A program made the translations under genes and the position numbers. Shown piece after piece: positions 26,656 through 34,493 of a stretch of DNA of 64,000 nt. The stretch spans positions 558,001 through 622,000 of the forward strand of contig NZ_JAAXGE010000002.1 in assembly GCF_014750685.1 (NCBI RefSeq). The letters run 5' to 3'. The notes beneath the pieces are model-generated. The model made no database searches. It was not told the DNA's origin and saw nothing but the letters and a program-made list of their open reading frames with translations. The stretch's first letter is position 1, and each line of letters opens with the position of its first letter. The DNA comes from Bacteroides sp. GM023. GTDB lineage: Bacteria > Bacteroidota > Bacteroidia > Bacteroidales > Bacteroidaceae.

Positions 26656-28335
26656 TTATTCTATAATTTCCTTTGCTCTATCCAACGCCACATTAATATT
26701 CGGGCAAATATTCTCTTTACCCAATAATTCATAGAAACCGGATTTCTCCAATACTTTATGTACATTGGCATTGACTCCGGAAAGGATAACCGTAATCTTG
26801 TCCTTCTGTGACATTTCACAAAGATTAGTCAGGTTATGGATACCCGTAGAGTCGATAAACGGAACTTTACGCATACGAACGATACGTACTTGGGGATTAT
26901 CTCCCAGTTGTGCCATCGTTTCCTCAAACTTCGTGGCGATACCAAAGAAGTAAGGGCCATTGATTTCATATACTTCCACTCCTTTAGGCACTATGATATT
27001 TTCTTCGTGCACAGAGAGGTCTGATTCCTTATTCGGGTCTATTTCGTCTGTAATCACAGAAATTTCAGTAGTTTCCATGACACGCTTCATGAAGAGGATG
27101 CAGGCAATGATAAGCCCAATCTCGATAGCCACCGTCAAGTCGAAGATAACCGTGAGGAAGAAAGTAATCAGCAGTACGGTGACATCTGATTTCGGATTTT
27201 TCAGCAAAGCCTTGAATACACGCCATCCACTCATATTATAAGATACGATAACCAGCACTCCGGCAAGACACGCCATTGGGATATATTGTGCAAGCGGCAT
27301 CAGGAAAAGCAGAATCAGAAGCAGTACGACTGCATGGATGATTCCGGCTATCGGTGTCTTGCCGCCGTTATTGATATTGGTCATGGTACGGGCGATGGCT
27401 CCGGTGGCAGGGATACCGCCAAACAAAGGAGCTACGATATTGGCTGCGCCCTGGGCTATTAATTCCGTATTGGAATCGTGACGGTCGCCAATCACACCAT
27501 CGGCAACGGTAGCAGACAGCAGTGATTCGATAGCTCCCAGCACGGCAATCGTGACGGCTACGGGGAACAGGTTCTTGATAGCTTCCCAGTTCAAAGCCGG
27601 GACAACGGCATCGGGCAGTTCGGATTTAATCGTGAACCGGTCGCCAATCGTCGGGATGCAGTCGATGCCGCCATACGTTTTCATCAGGTAAACAGCCACT
27701 GTCACTACAACGATAGCAATCAGCGAGCCGGGAATTTTTTTGGAAAACTTGGGCGAAATAGCTATGATAATTATACTGACAATGCTTACGATGGTATTCC
27801 ACCAGTTCACCGTATCGAAATGGCGGAAATAGATGAGCCATTTTCCTACAAAGTCGCCGGGAACCTTCTCACCCCCGAACGACAGACCGAAGATATCAGC
27901 AATCTGTGTAGTGAAGATGGTTACAGCGATACCGCTGGTGAACCCCACGATGATAGGATAAGGAATAAATTTGATAACGGCTCCGAGCTTGAATACTCCT
28001 AATAATATAAGGAGAACGCCTGCCATAAGCGTTGCTACAATCAGCCCGGCTTCGCCATATTGCTGGATAATGCCGTAGATGATGACGATAAATGCCCCCG
28101 TCGGGCCACCAATCTGTACTTTGCTTCCGCCCAGCAGAGAGATGATGAATCCGGCAATAATAGCGGTAATGATACCTTTTTCGGGCGATACACCCGAAGC
28201 AATACCAAAGGCAATGGCTAGCGGCAAGGCAACGATACCTACGATGATACCTGCCATCAAGTCTGCCATGAATGTTTCTTTCGAATAATTCTTTAAACAA
28301 GAAACCAGTTTGGGTTTAAATTCAAATAGCTTCAT
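26656..28335 (-). CDS. SulP-family anion transporter with STAS domain
   Basis: This 559-residue inner-membrane permease is of the SulP/SLC26 family, which carries sulfate, bicarbonate or other anions. The N-terminal signature is ETFMADLMAGIIVGIVALPLAIAF (about 20-43), followed by 10 or more helices to about residue 420. The cytoplasmic STAS domain (about 440-555) carries the conserved RKVPFIDSTGIHNL segment. The ion transported is not determined; some bacterial members are Na/bicarbonate transporters. It is transcribed alone, convergent with the efflux operon and divergent from rubrerythrin. Confidence 0.93.
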   Translation of the reverse strand: MKLFEFKPKLVSCLKNYSKETFMADLMAGIIVGIVALPLAIAFGIASGVSPEKGIITAIIAGFIISLLGGSKVQIGGPTGAFIVIIYGIIQQYGEAGLIVATLMAGVLLILLGVFKLGAVIKFIPYPIIVGFTSGIAVTIFTTQIADIFGLSFGGEKVPGDFVGKWLIYFRHFDTVNWWNTIVSIVSIIIIAISPKFSKKIPGSLIAIVVVTVAVYLMKTYGGIDCIPTIGDRFTIKSELPDAVVPALNWEAIKNLFPVAVTIAVLGAIESLLSATVADGVIGDRHDSNTELIAQGAANIVAPLFGGIPATGAIARTMTNINNGGKTPIAGIIHAVVLLLILLFLMPLAQYIPMACLAGVLVIVSYNMSGWRVFKALLKNPKSDVTVLLITFFLTVIFDLTVAIEIGLIIACILFMKRVMETTEISVITDEIDPNKESDLSVHEENIIVPKGVEVYEINGPYFFGIATKFEETMAQLGDNPQVRIVRMRKVPFIDSTGIHNLTNLCEMSQKDKITVILSGVNANVHKVLEKSGFYELLGKENICPNINVALDRAKEIIE

Positions 28336-28512
28336 TATTATCAGTTGTTACGTGAATATCCGGCTTTTTTGTAAAGTCGAGGTTGCAAAATTATATAAAA
28401 TAATCGAAAGAAGTGTGTTTTTCAGCATACTATTTGTCTGTTGATAGGTTTTATCAATGAGCTGATAGTTTTTATTAATGAAGAAAATGTAGCTTATTAC
28501 GAACAATTCGCT

Positions 28513-28520
28513 TATATTTG
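28513..28520 (+). promoter_or_regulatory. Candidate -7 box for rubrerythrin
   Basis: TATATTTG is a full match to TAnnTTTG and lies 62 bases upstream of the rubrerythrin ATG. The -33 element is unclear. The rest of the 28336-28582 gap is AT-rich and carries no gene; it must also hold the SulP promoter. Confidence 0.5.
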
Positions 28521-28582
28521 TGTTATAAATAGTACGACAAGTTACGTATGGTAATCAACCAATTTAAAATATAAAAAGAATT

Positions 28583-29161
28583 ATGGCTAAGAGTATTAAA
28601 GGAACCCAGACAGAGAAGAATCTGTTAACTTCATTCGCAGGAGAATCACAGGCAAGAATGCGTTACACTTACTTTGCTAGTGTGGCTAAAAAAGAAGGTT
28701 ACGAACAAATTTCCGCCATTTTCACAGAAACGGCTGACCAGGAAAAGGAACATGCAAAACGTATGTTTAAGTTCCTCGAAGGCGGTATGGTAGAAATTAC
28801 TGCCAGCTATCCGGCAGGTGTAATCGGTACTACACTCGAAAATCTTCGCGCTGCCGCTGCCGGCGAACACGAAGAATGGTCACTGGATTATCCTCATTTT
28901 GCTGATGTAGCAGAACAGGAAGGTTTCCCAATGATTGCTGCTATGTACCGCAATATCGCAATCGCTGAAAAAGGTCACGAAGAAAGATACCTCGCTTTCG
29001 TGAACAACATCGAAAATATGACTGTATTCGCTAAAGAAGGCGAAGTGGTATGGCAATGCCGTAACTGCGGTTATATCGCTGTAGGTAAGGAAGCTCCTGA
29101 AGTTTGTCCGGCATGTCTGCATCCGCAAGCATACTTCGAAGTGAAGAAAGAAAACTATTAA
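28583..29161 (+). CDS. rbr: Rubrerythrin
   Basis: This 192-residue cytoplasmic peroxide reductase protects anaerobes from hydrogen peroxide. The N-terminal four-helix domain (about 1-145) carries the diiron ligands in FAGESQARMRY, DQEKEHAKR, EHEEW and EKGHEER. The C-terminal rubredoxin-like domain has two CxxC knuckles (WQCRNCG and EVCPACLHP) that bind one iron. Length and order match the classical family. It is a single-gene unit with its own promoter and a perfect terminator. Confidence 0.97.
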   Translation: MAKSIKGTQTEKNLLTSFAGESQARMRYTYFASVAKKEGYEQISAIFTETADQEKEHAKRMFKFLEGGMVEITASYPAGVIGTTLENLRAAAAGEHEEWSLDYPHFADVAEQEGFPMIAAMYRNIAIAEKGHEERYLAFVNNIENMTVFAKEGEVVWQCRNCGYIAVGKEAPEVCPACLHPQAYFEVKKENY

Positions 29162-29184
29162 TCCAGAGATTAATCAGATAAAGA

Positions 29185-29218
29185 AAATGCCGCTTGCAAT
29201 CATTTGCAAGCGGCATTT
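29185..29218 (+). terminator. Rho-independent terminator after rubrerythrin
   Basis: A perfect 15-bp stem (29185-29199 and 29204-29218, AAATGCCGCTTGCAA) with loop TCAT is followed by a T-run. It lies at the end of the convergent small lipoprotein gene and could also terminate the minus-strand nadB unit. Confidence 0.92.
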
Positions 29219-29219
29219 T

Positions 29220-29495
29220 TTATTTGTTTCGCAGGCTGTCTTTATAAATAGTAATCGTCCGCTGCCTTGCCGAATCGTTTTTGATACTGGTTACATCTCC
29301 CCGGGTGGTGAAATATACATAGTTTCCCATATCAAGAAAACGGTAGACTTTCACTCCGTCATGCTCAAACAGATAACTTACCTCGTAGGTTCTGTTGTTC
29401 TCCGATTTCCCGCTTTTTAGCGGAATACCTGCATAACAAGAAGCTAATCCTATGATGCAGAATAAAGAAATGAAGAGTTGGGCAAATGTTTTCAT
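29220..29495 (-). CDS. Small lipoprotein, DUF4884-like
   Basis: This 91-residue predicted lipoprotein has signal peptide and lipobox IGLASC (Cys20). The remainder is a single small beta-rich domain (TYEVSYLFEHDGVKVYRFLDMGNYVYFTTRGD). It resembles short Bacteroides proteins labelled DUF4884, but this is from memory of the pattern. Function is unknown. It begins 2 bases after the nadB stop, so it is co-transcribed with nadB; no metabolic link is evident. Confidence 0.7.
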   Translation of the reverse strand: MKTFAQLFISLFCIIGLASCYAGIPLKSGKSENNRTYEVSYLFEHDGVKVYRFLDMGNYVYFTTRGDVTSIKNDSARQRTITIYKDSLRNK

Positions 29496-29497
29496 GA

Positions 29498-31069
29498 CTA
29501 TTTCTTTGCGTGAGGATAATCAATCGTATAATGCAATCCGCGGCTTTCCTTACGTTCCATTGCCTGACGCATAATCAGATAGCCGACATTGACCATATTA
29601 CGCAATTCGCAGATTTCTTTGGAAGCTACACTGCGTTTAAACAGGCTTTCAGTCTCTTCGTAGATAATATCCAGTCTGTCCCAGGCACGTTTCAGACGGA
29701 GGTCGCTGCGGACAATACCCACATAGCTACTCATAATCTGATTCACTTCCTTCATGCTCTGTGTAATAAGTATCATTTCTTCCGGAGAACGAGTCCCTTC
29801 GTCATTCCATTCGGGAATATCTTCGTTGTAGGTATATTGTTCAACGGTTTCCAAACAATGCTTGGCGGCAGCATCGGCATAGACCACTGCTTCAATCAAT
29901 GAGTTTGAAGCCAGGCGGTTACCACCGTGCAGTCCGGTGCAAGAGCACTCTCCTACTGCGTAAAGGCGTTCGATGGACGACTGTCCGTTTCCGTCTACAA
30001 GGATACCGCCACAAAGATAGTGGGCAGCCGGAGCTACCGGGATATATTCTTTGGTGATGTCTATACCCAGACTAAGGCATTTCTCATAGATATTCGGGAA
30101 ATGTTTCTTTGTTTCTTCCGGGTCTTTGTGGGTAACGTCCAGATATACATGGTCGTCTCCACGGTTCTTCATTTCATTGTCAATGGCACGTGCTACGATG
30201 TCACGCGGAGCGAGTGAAAGGCGCGGGTCGTATTTCTGCATGAACTCCTTGCCGTCCATGGTTCGGAGTACGCCGCCGTAACCGCGCATCGCTTCCGTTA
30301 TCAGGAAAGAAGGGCGGTCGCCCGGATGATACAGTGCGGTAGGGTGGAACTGGACAAACTCCATATCCTTCACAGTACCTTTGGCACGGTAAACCATGGC
30401 GATACCATCTCCCGTAGCTACTAACGGATTGGTAGTCGTTTGATAGACAGCTCCTACTCCACCGGTGGCCATCAGAGTCACTTTAGCGAGATAGGTATCT
30501 ACCTTTCCGGTTTTCGGGTCGAGGATATAAGCACCATAACATTTGATGTCCGGTGTCTGACGGGTAACGGTTACCCCCAAATGATGTTGTGTAAGGATTT
30601 CAACGGCAAACTGGTTTTCAATCACCGTGATATTGGGATGCCGTTGTACGGCTTTAATCAGGCTGTCCTGGATTTCTGCTCCCGTATTGTCCTTGTGGTG
30701 AAGGATACGGAACTCGGAGTGTCCCCCTTCACGGTGCAGGTCAAATTCGCCTTTCTCGTTCTTGTCGAAGTCTACGCCCCACTTAATCAGTTCTTCAATT
30801 TGCGCAGGAGCTTCACGCACTACCTTCTCCACTGCGGCACGGTCACTAATCCAGTCTCCGGCAATCATCGTGTCTTCAATGTGTTTGTCGAAATTGTCTA
30901 CCAGCAGGTTGGTGACGGACGCCACTCCACCTTGTGCGAAGTACGTATTGGCTTCTTCCAGCCCACTTTTACAGATAAGAGCAACTTTACCTTTGTGCGC
31001 CACTTTCAGCGCAAAACTCATACCGGCAATTCCGGAGCCGATGACGAGGAAATCGAATTTTCTTACCAT
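29498..31069 (-). CDS. nadB: L-aspartate oxidase
   Basis: This 523-residue flavoenzyme oxidizes L-aspartate to iminoaspartate, the first step of de novo NAD synthesis. In anaerobes fumarate serves as electron acceptor. The FAD-binding VIGSGIAGMSFAL is at residues 9-21, AQGGVASV near 45, and the substrate region REGGHSEFRILHHKDNTG shows family His/Arg residues. The C-terminal helical domain (VGIVRSDLRLKRA onward) is intact. The start is taken at ATG 31069 instead of the GTG at 31087, because a full -7 box ends only three bases before that GTG. No nadA or nadC is adjacent. Confidence 0.96.
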   Translation of the reverse strand: MVRKFDFLVIGSGIAGMSFALKVAHKGKVALICKSGLEEANTYFAQGGVASVTNLLVDNFDKHIEDTMIAGDWISDRAAVEKVVREAPAQIEELIKWGVDFDKNEKGEFDLHREGGHSEFRILHHKDNTGAEIQDSLIKAVQRHPNITVIENQFAVEILTQHHLGVTVTRQTPDIKCYGAYILDPKTGKVDTYLAKVTLMATGGVGAVYQTTTNPLVATGDGIAMVYRAKGTVKDMEFVQFHPTALYHPGDRPSFLITEAMRGYGGVLRTMDGKEFMQKYDPRLSLAPRDIVARAIDNEMKNRGDDHVYLDVTHKDPEETKKHFPNIYEKCLSLGIDITKEYIPVAPAAHYLCGGILVDGNGQSSIERLYAVGECSCTGLHGGNRLASNSLIEAVVYADAAAKHCLETVEQYTYNEDIPEWNDEGTRSPEEMILITQSMKEVNQIMSSYVGIVRSDLRLKRAWDRLDIIYEETESLFKRSVASKEICELRNMVNVGYLIMRQAMERKESRGLHYTIDYPHAKK

Positions 31070-31089
31070 AGTTTTGTTATTTCTCACCG

Positions 31090-31097
31090 CAAAGCTA
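31090..31097 (-). promoter_or_regulatory. Candidate -7 box for nadB
   Basis: The minus strand reads TAGCTTTG, a full TAnnTTTG match 20 bases upstream of the ATG at 31069. The transcript would start within the apparent GTG-initiated extension, which supports the shorter NadB. Confidence 0.55.
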
Positions 31098-31175
31098 CAA
31101 AATAAGTTACTTCGTTGTACTTTTCGTTGTCACTAATTCATAAAATTGCTACCTTGCAGGCAAAAATCTGACAAA

Positions 31176-31592
31176 ATGAATCGAATTTTCCATGCCCGTA
31201 TTGCCTGGTACCAGTATTTCCTGCTGGTGGTGCTTACCGTGAATGTCGTCGGTGCCCTGTGGTGTAAATATATCTTGCCGGCAGTACTGCTGATGCTCAT
31301 GCTAATTATTGTAATCGAACAGATTATCCATACGGTATATACTGTTACTCCCGATGGAATCCTGGAAATATCCACCGGACGCTTTATTCGTAAAAAAGTA
31401 ATTCCTGTTTCCGAGATTACCGCTATAAAGAAATGCCATTCCATGAAGTTCGGCCGCTTCTCGGTGACCGAATATGTGTTGATAGAATACGGGAAAGGTA
31501 AATTTGTATCTGTGATGCCTGTCAAAGAACGGGAATTTGCCGAACTGCTCGAAAAGAGAATCAAGGCAATACACCTCGAAGAGAATAAATAA
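31176..31592 (+). CDS. Membrane protein with bacterial PH-like domain
   Basis: This 138-residue protein runs from ATG 31176. Two adjacent membrane helices (about residues 9-50) are followed by a bacterial pleckstrin-homology-type beta domain (YTVTPDGILEISTGRFIRKKVIPVSEITAIKK and onward). Such proteins are widespread membrane proteins of unknown role. The next gene, lpdA, begins 28 bases downstream on the same strand, so they may be one transcript, with no obvious functional tie. Confidence 0.8.
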   Translation: MNRIFHARIAWYQYFLLVVLTVNVVGALWCKYILPAVLLMLMLIIVIEQIIHTVYTVTPDGILEISTGRFIRKKVIPVSEITAIKKCHSMKFGRFSVTEYVLIEYGKGKFVSVMPVKEREFAELLEKRIKAIHLEENK

Positions 31593-31620
31593 CAACGAAA
31601 ACACTAACTGATTACATACT

Positions 31621-32964
31621 ATGAAATATCAAGTAATTATTATTGGCGGTGGCCCTGCAGGATATACAGCCGCCGAAACTGCCGGCAAAGCCGGTTTAAG
31701 CGTATTGCTTATCGAGAAAAACAATCTGGGTGGCGTATGCCTGAACGAAGGATGTATTCCGACAAAGACATTGCTATATTCGGCAAAGACTTATGATAGT
31801 GCCAGGCACGCATCGAAGTATGCCGTGAACATACCCGAAGTATCCTTCGATTTACCTAAAATTATAGCCCGCAAAAGTAAAGTAGTGCGCAAACTGGTAT
31901 TGGGAGTGAAAGCCAAACTGACTTCCAACAATGTCACGATTCTATCGGGAGAAGCACAAATCATTGATAAAAATACAGTCCGTTGTGGCGAAGAAACCTA
32001 TGAAGGTGAGAATCTGATACTTTGTACGGGCTCGGAAACCTTTATCCCGCCTATTCCGGGTGTGGACACAGTGAATTACTGGACGCACAGGGAAGCCCTG
32101 GATAACAAAGAACTGCCTGCATCTCTGGCTATCGTTGGCGGTGGAGTCATCGGAATGGAGTTTGCGTCTTTCTTCAATAGCTTGGGAGTACAGGTGACAG
32201 TCGTAGAAATGATGGATGAAATCCTCGGTGGAATGGATAAGGAACTCTCCGCTCTACTGCGTGCGGACTATACGAAACGGGGCATTAAATTCCTGTTGAG
32301 TACGAAAGTCGTTGGTTTGTCGCAAACAGAAGAAGGTGCTGTCGTCTCGTATGAAAATGCAGAGGGTAATGGTACGGTTGTAGCGGAAAAGTTACTGATG
32401 AGTGTCGGCCGTCGTCCGGTAACGAAAGGTTTCGGACTTGAAAATCTGAATTTGGAAAAGACAGAGCGCGGCGCTATCAAAGTAAACGGGAAAATGCAAA
32501 CTTCTCTCCCCAATGTTTACGTTTGTGGTGACTTGACCGGATTCTCTCTGCTGGCTCATACGGCTGTCCGCGAAGCGGAAGTTGCCGTACATTCCATCCT
32601 CGGCAAAGAAGACGCGATGAGCTATCGTGCTATTCCGGGAGTTGTCTATACCAATCCGGAGATTGCCGGAGTGGGTGAAACGGAAGAATCAGCCTCAGCA
32701 AAAGGCATTGATTATAAAGTAGTAAAACTTCCTATGGCTTATTCCGGTCGCTTTGTGGCAGAGAATGAAGGAGTGAATGGCGTCTGCAAAGTACTGCTGG
32801 ACGAGCAGGAAAGAGTAATTGGCGTGCATGTACTGGGCAATCCGGCTTCGGAGATCATTACGCTTGCAGGAACTGCCATTGAACTGGGACTGACCGCAGG
32901 GCAGTGGAAGAAGATTGTTTTCCCGCATCCTACGGTGGGAGAAATATTCAGGGAAGCGTTATAG
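31621..32964 (+). CDS. lpdA: Dihydrolipoyl dehydrogenase (E3)
   Basis: This 447-residue FAD/NAD disulfide oxidoreductase reoxidizes dihydrolipoyl groups of 2-oxoacid dehydrogenase or glycine cleavage complexes. FAD motif IIGGGPAGYTAAETA (residues 7-21), redox-active disulfide Cys40/Cys45 in GGVCLNEGCIPTK, NAD motif VGGGVIGMEFA, and the C-terminal catalytic pair in FPHPTVGEIFREAL are all intact. No E1, E2 or glycine cleavage genes are nearby, so which complex it serves is open. Confidence 0.95.
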   Translation: MKYQVIIIGGGPAGYTAAETAGKAGLSVLLIEKNNLGGVCLNEGCIPTKTLLYSAKTYDSARHASKYAVNIPEVSFDLPKIIARKSKVVRKLVLGVKAKLTSNNVTILSGEAQIIDKNTVRCGEETYEGENLILCTGSETFIPPIPGVDTVNYWTHREALDNKELPASLAIVGGGVIGMEFASFFNSLGVQVTVVEMMDEILGGMDKELSALLRADYTKRGIKFLLSTKVVGLSQTEEGAVVSYENAEGNGTVVAEKLLMSVGRRPVTKGFGLENLNLEKTERGAIKVNGKMQTSLPNVYVCGDLTGFSLLAHTAVREAEVAVHSILGKEDAMSYRAIPGVVYTNPEIAGVGETEESASAKGIDYKVVKLPMAYSGRFVAENEGVNGVCKVLLDEQERVIGVHVLGNPASEIITLAGTAIELGLTAGQWKKIVFPHPTVGEIFREAL

Positions 32965-33028
32965 ACGGATTCGGATATTTGGTAGGTCATTCATTCATGA
33001 TGATATCTTACTTATAAATAGAGCATAT

Positions 33029-34228
33029 ATGAAGAAATATATTATAACTCCGGTCTTATTGGTAATGGTTTGCGTTGTAATGTGTTATTGTACATCCAAC
33101 CATAAGGCAGTTGCTGCAAACGAATATTTGATTCAGGGAGAATTGGCAAATCTTTCGGACAGTATAGTGATTGGTCTTTATGTAGATGAAGGGAATATTT
33201 TCAACTGTGTGGCGAGGGATACGCTCATTGATGGAAGGTTCTCTTTCCGGGATACGGTTTCCGCTACACGGAAGATGCTGATTATGTCTGATAACCGGGG
33301 ATTTCCGGGTACATGGCTGGAAGTGTGGATAGCACCGGGCAAATCTATAGAAATCAAGGGACAGGATAAACTGTTGAAAACATGGGAAGTGATAAGCGAT
33401 ATCCCCGAACAGCAGGAAGAAAACCGCTTTACGGCTTGTGCAATGTCCCAACAGAAAGAACTGATGCAGCACGTGGCGGCAGAGTATGACTGGCAACGGA
33501 TGATGTATATAGACCATGCGGGCGATCGGGAATTTGAGAAAAAGGGTTGGGTTAAGATAGATTCTATCCGAAAGCTGACAGACCCCTTGCAGAAAGAAAT
33601 CTGGAAAAAGGAACTGGAATATATGCAAGAAGCTTCTATCGGCAGGGTATGGATAGATAAGTTACTGCTGTATGCGTCTATGATGAAATACGAAACCGTA
33701 ATGCCTTATAAAGAAGAGGTGAAAAGCTTGTATGCCCGAATGTCTGAAGACGAGAAGCAGACAGGGGACGGACAGGAGATTACAGCGTATATTTATCCTC
33801 CTTCCGCTGTGGGAATAGGAGATATGATGGTTGATGGTGATTTGTATGATGTGAACGATTCGCTCCGCCATATTTCAGAGTTCAAGGGAAAATTCATTTT
33901 GCTTGATTTTTGGAGCAGTGGTTGTGGTCCTTGTGTGCAGTCGATACCGGAGATGGAGAAAGTCATAAATACATATAAGGATAAAATGACCGTGGTTAGT
34001 ATCAGCGAAGACCCGAAAGCGCGTTGGAAAGAATATGTCAAGACGAAAGGGATGAGTGGCAACCAGTGGAATGAGCTTCGTAGAGGACGTATCGGTCTTG
34101 CTGTGAGTTATCAGGTGAAAGGAATCCCTCATTATGTACTGATTGCTCCCGATGGGAAAATCCGGGATATATGGTCGGGCTACGGCCCCGGTTCGCTTCT
34201 TGAACAGGTGGAAAAGCATCTGAAATAA
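33029..34228 (+). CDS. TlpA-like thioredoxin-fold lipoprotein
   Basis: This 399-residue protein runs from ATG 33029; the frame is open further upstream but that part overlaps lpdA. It probably is a lipoprotein (VMCYC, Cys21), with CTSNHK lacking acidic residues, so it is predicted periplasmic. An N-terminal DUF4369-like beta domain (about 35-120) precedes a helical region and a TlpA/AhpC-type thioredoxin domain (about 260-399) with FWSSGCGPC (Cys299, Cys302) and the cis-Pro loop KGIPHYVLI. It is a thiol-disulfide reductase of unknown partner. Confidence 0.88.
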   Translation: MKKYIITPVLLVMVCVVMCYCTSNHKAVAANEYLIQGELANLSDSIVIGLYVDEGNIFNCVARDTLIDGRFSFRDTVSATRKMLIMSDNRGFPGTWLEVWIAPGKSIEIKGQDKLLKTWEVISDIPEQQEENRFTACAMSQQKELMQHVAAEYDWQRMMYIDHAGDREFEKKGWVKIDSIRKLTDPLQKEIWKKELEYMQEASIGRVWIDKLLLYASMMKYETVMPYKEEVKSLYARMSEDEKQTGDGQEITAYIYPPSAVGIGDMMVDGDLYDVNDSLRHISEFKGKFILLDFWSSGCGPCVQSIPEMEKVINTYKDKMTVVSISEDPKARWKEYVKTKGMSGNQWNELRRGRIGLAVSYQVKGIPHYVLIAPDGKIRDIWSGYGPGSLLEQVEKHLK

Positions 34229-34377
34229 AGGATAAAACTATTTTGCATAATATATTAATTATATAGTGAATAAGCTTTACCTAGTGTAATTTCGGTTGTT
34301 TTTTTCCTATTGTTATATACTATTGGTTTAGTATAATAAGATAAAAGCAACCATGTCTTTTGTGTATTATAAAAAAT

Positions 34378-34463
34378 GTGTCAAAACTCCCTTTTTGACG
34401 AAATCATCCTCGGCACAGATAGTTGTAGCGAGGATGATTTTTAATTTATAAGGGTTTTGACAC
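34378..34463. repeat. Nested inverted-repeat element, copy 1 (bidirectional terminator-like)
   Basis: The outer arms GTGTCAAAAC / GTTTTGACAC (34378-34387 and 34454-34463) are a perfect 10-bp inverted repeat. Inside lies a second perfect 12-bp stem AAATCATCCTCG / CGAGGATGATTT (34401-34412 and 34429-34440) with loop GCACAGATAGTTGTAG. It separates two convergent genes and its right half ends in T-rich sequence, so it can serve as a two-way terminator. A second copy is at 53175-53270. The remainder of 34229-34493 is AT-rich with nothing else recognised. Confidence 0.9.
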
Positions 34464-34493
34464 CTTCTTCTTTCTCTCTATACTTTCGGATAA

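Noticed and set aside
32915..33028. 38-codon extension of the TlpA-like lipoprotein into lpdA
   Set aside because: It overlaps the lpdA coding end and would hide a clear signal peptide that begins at 33029.
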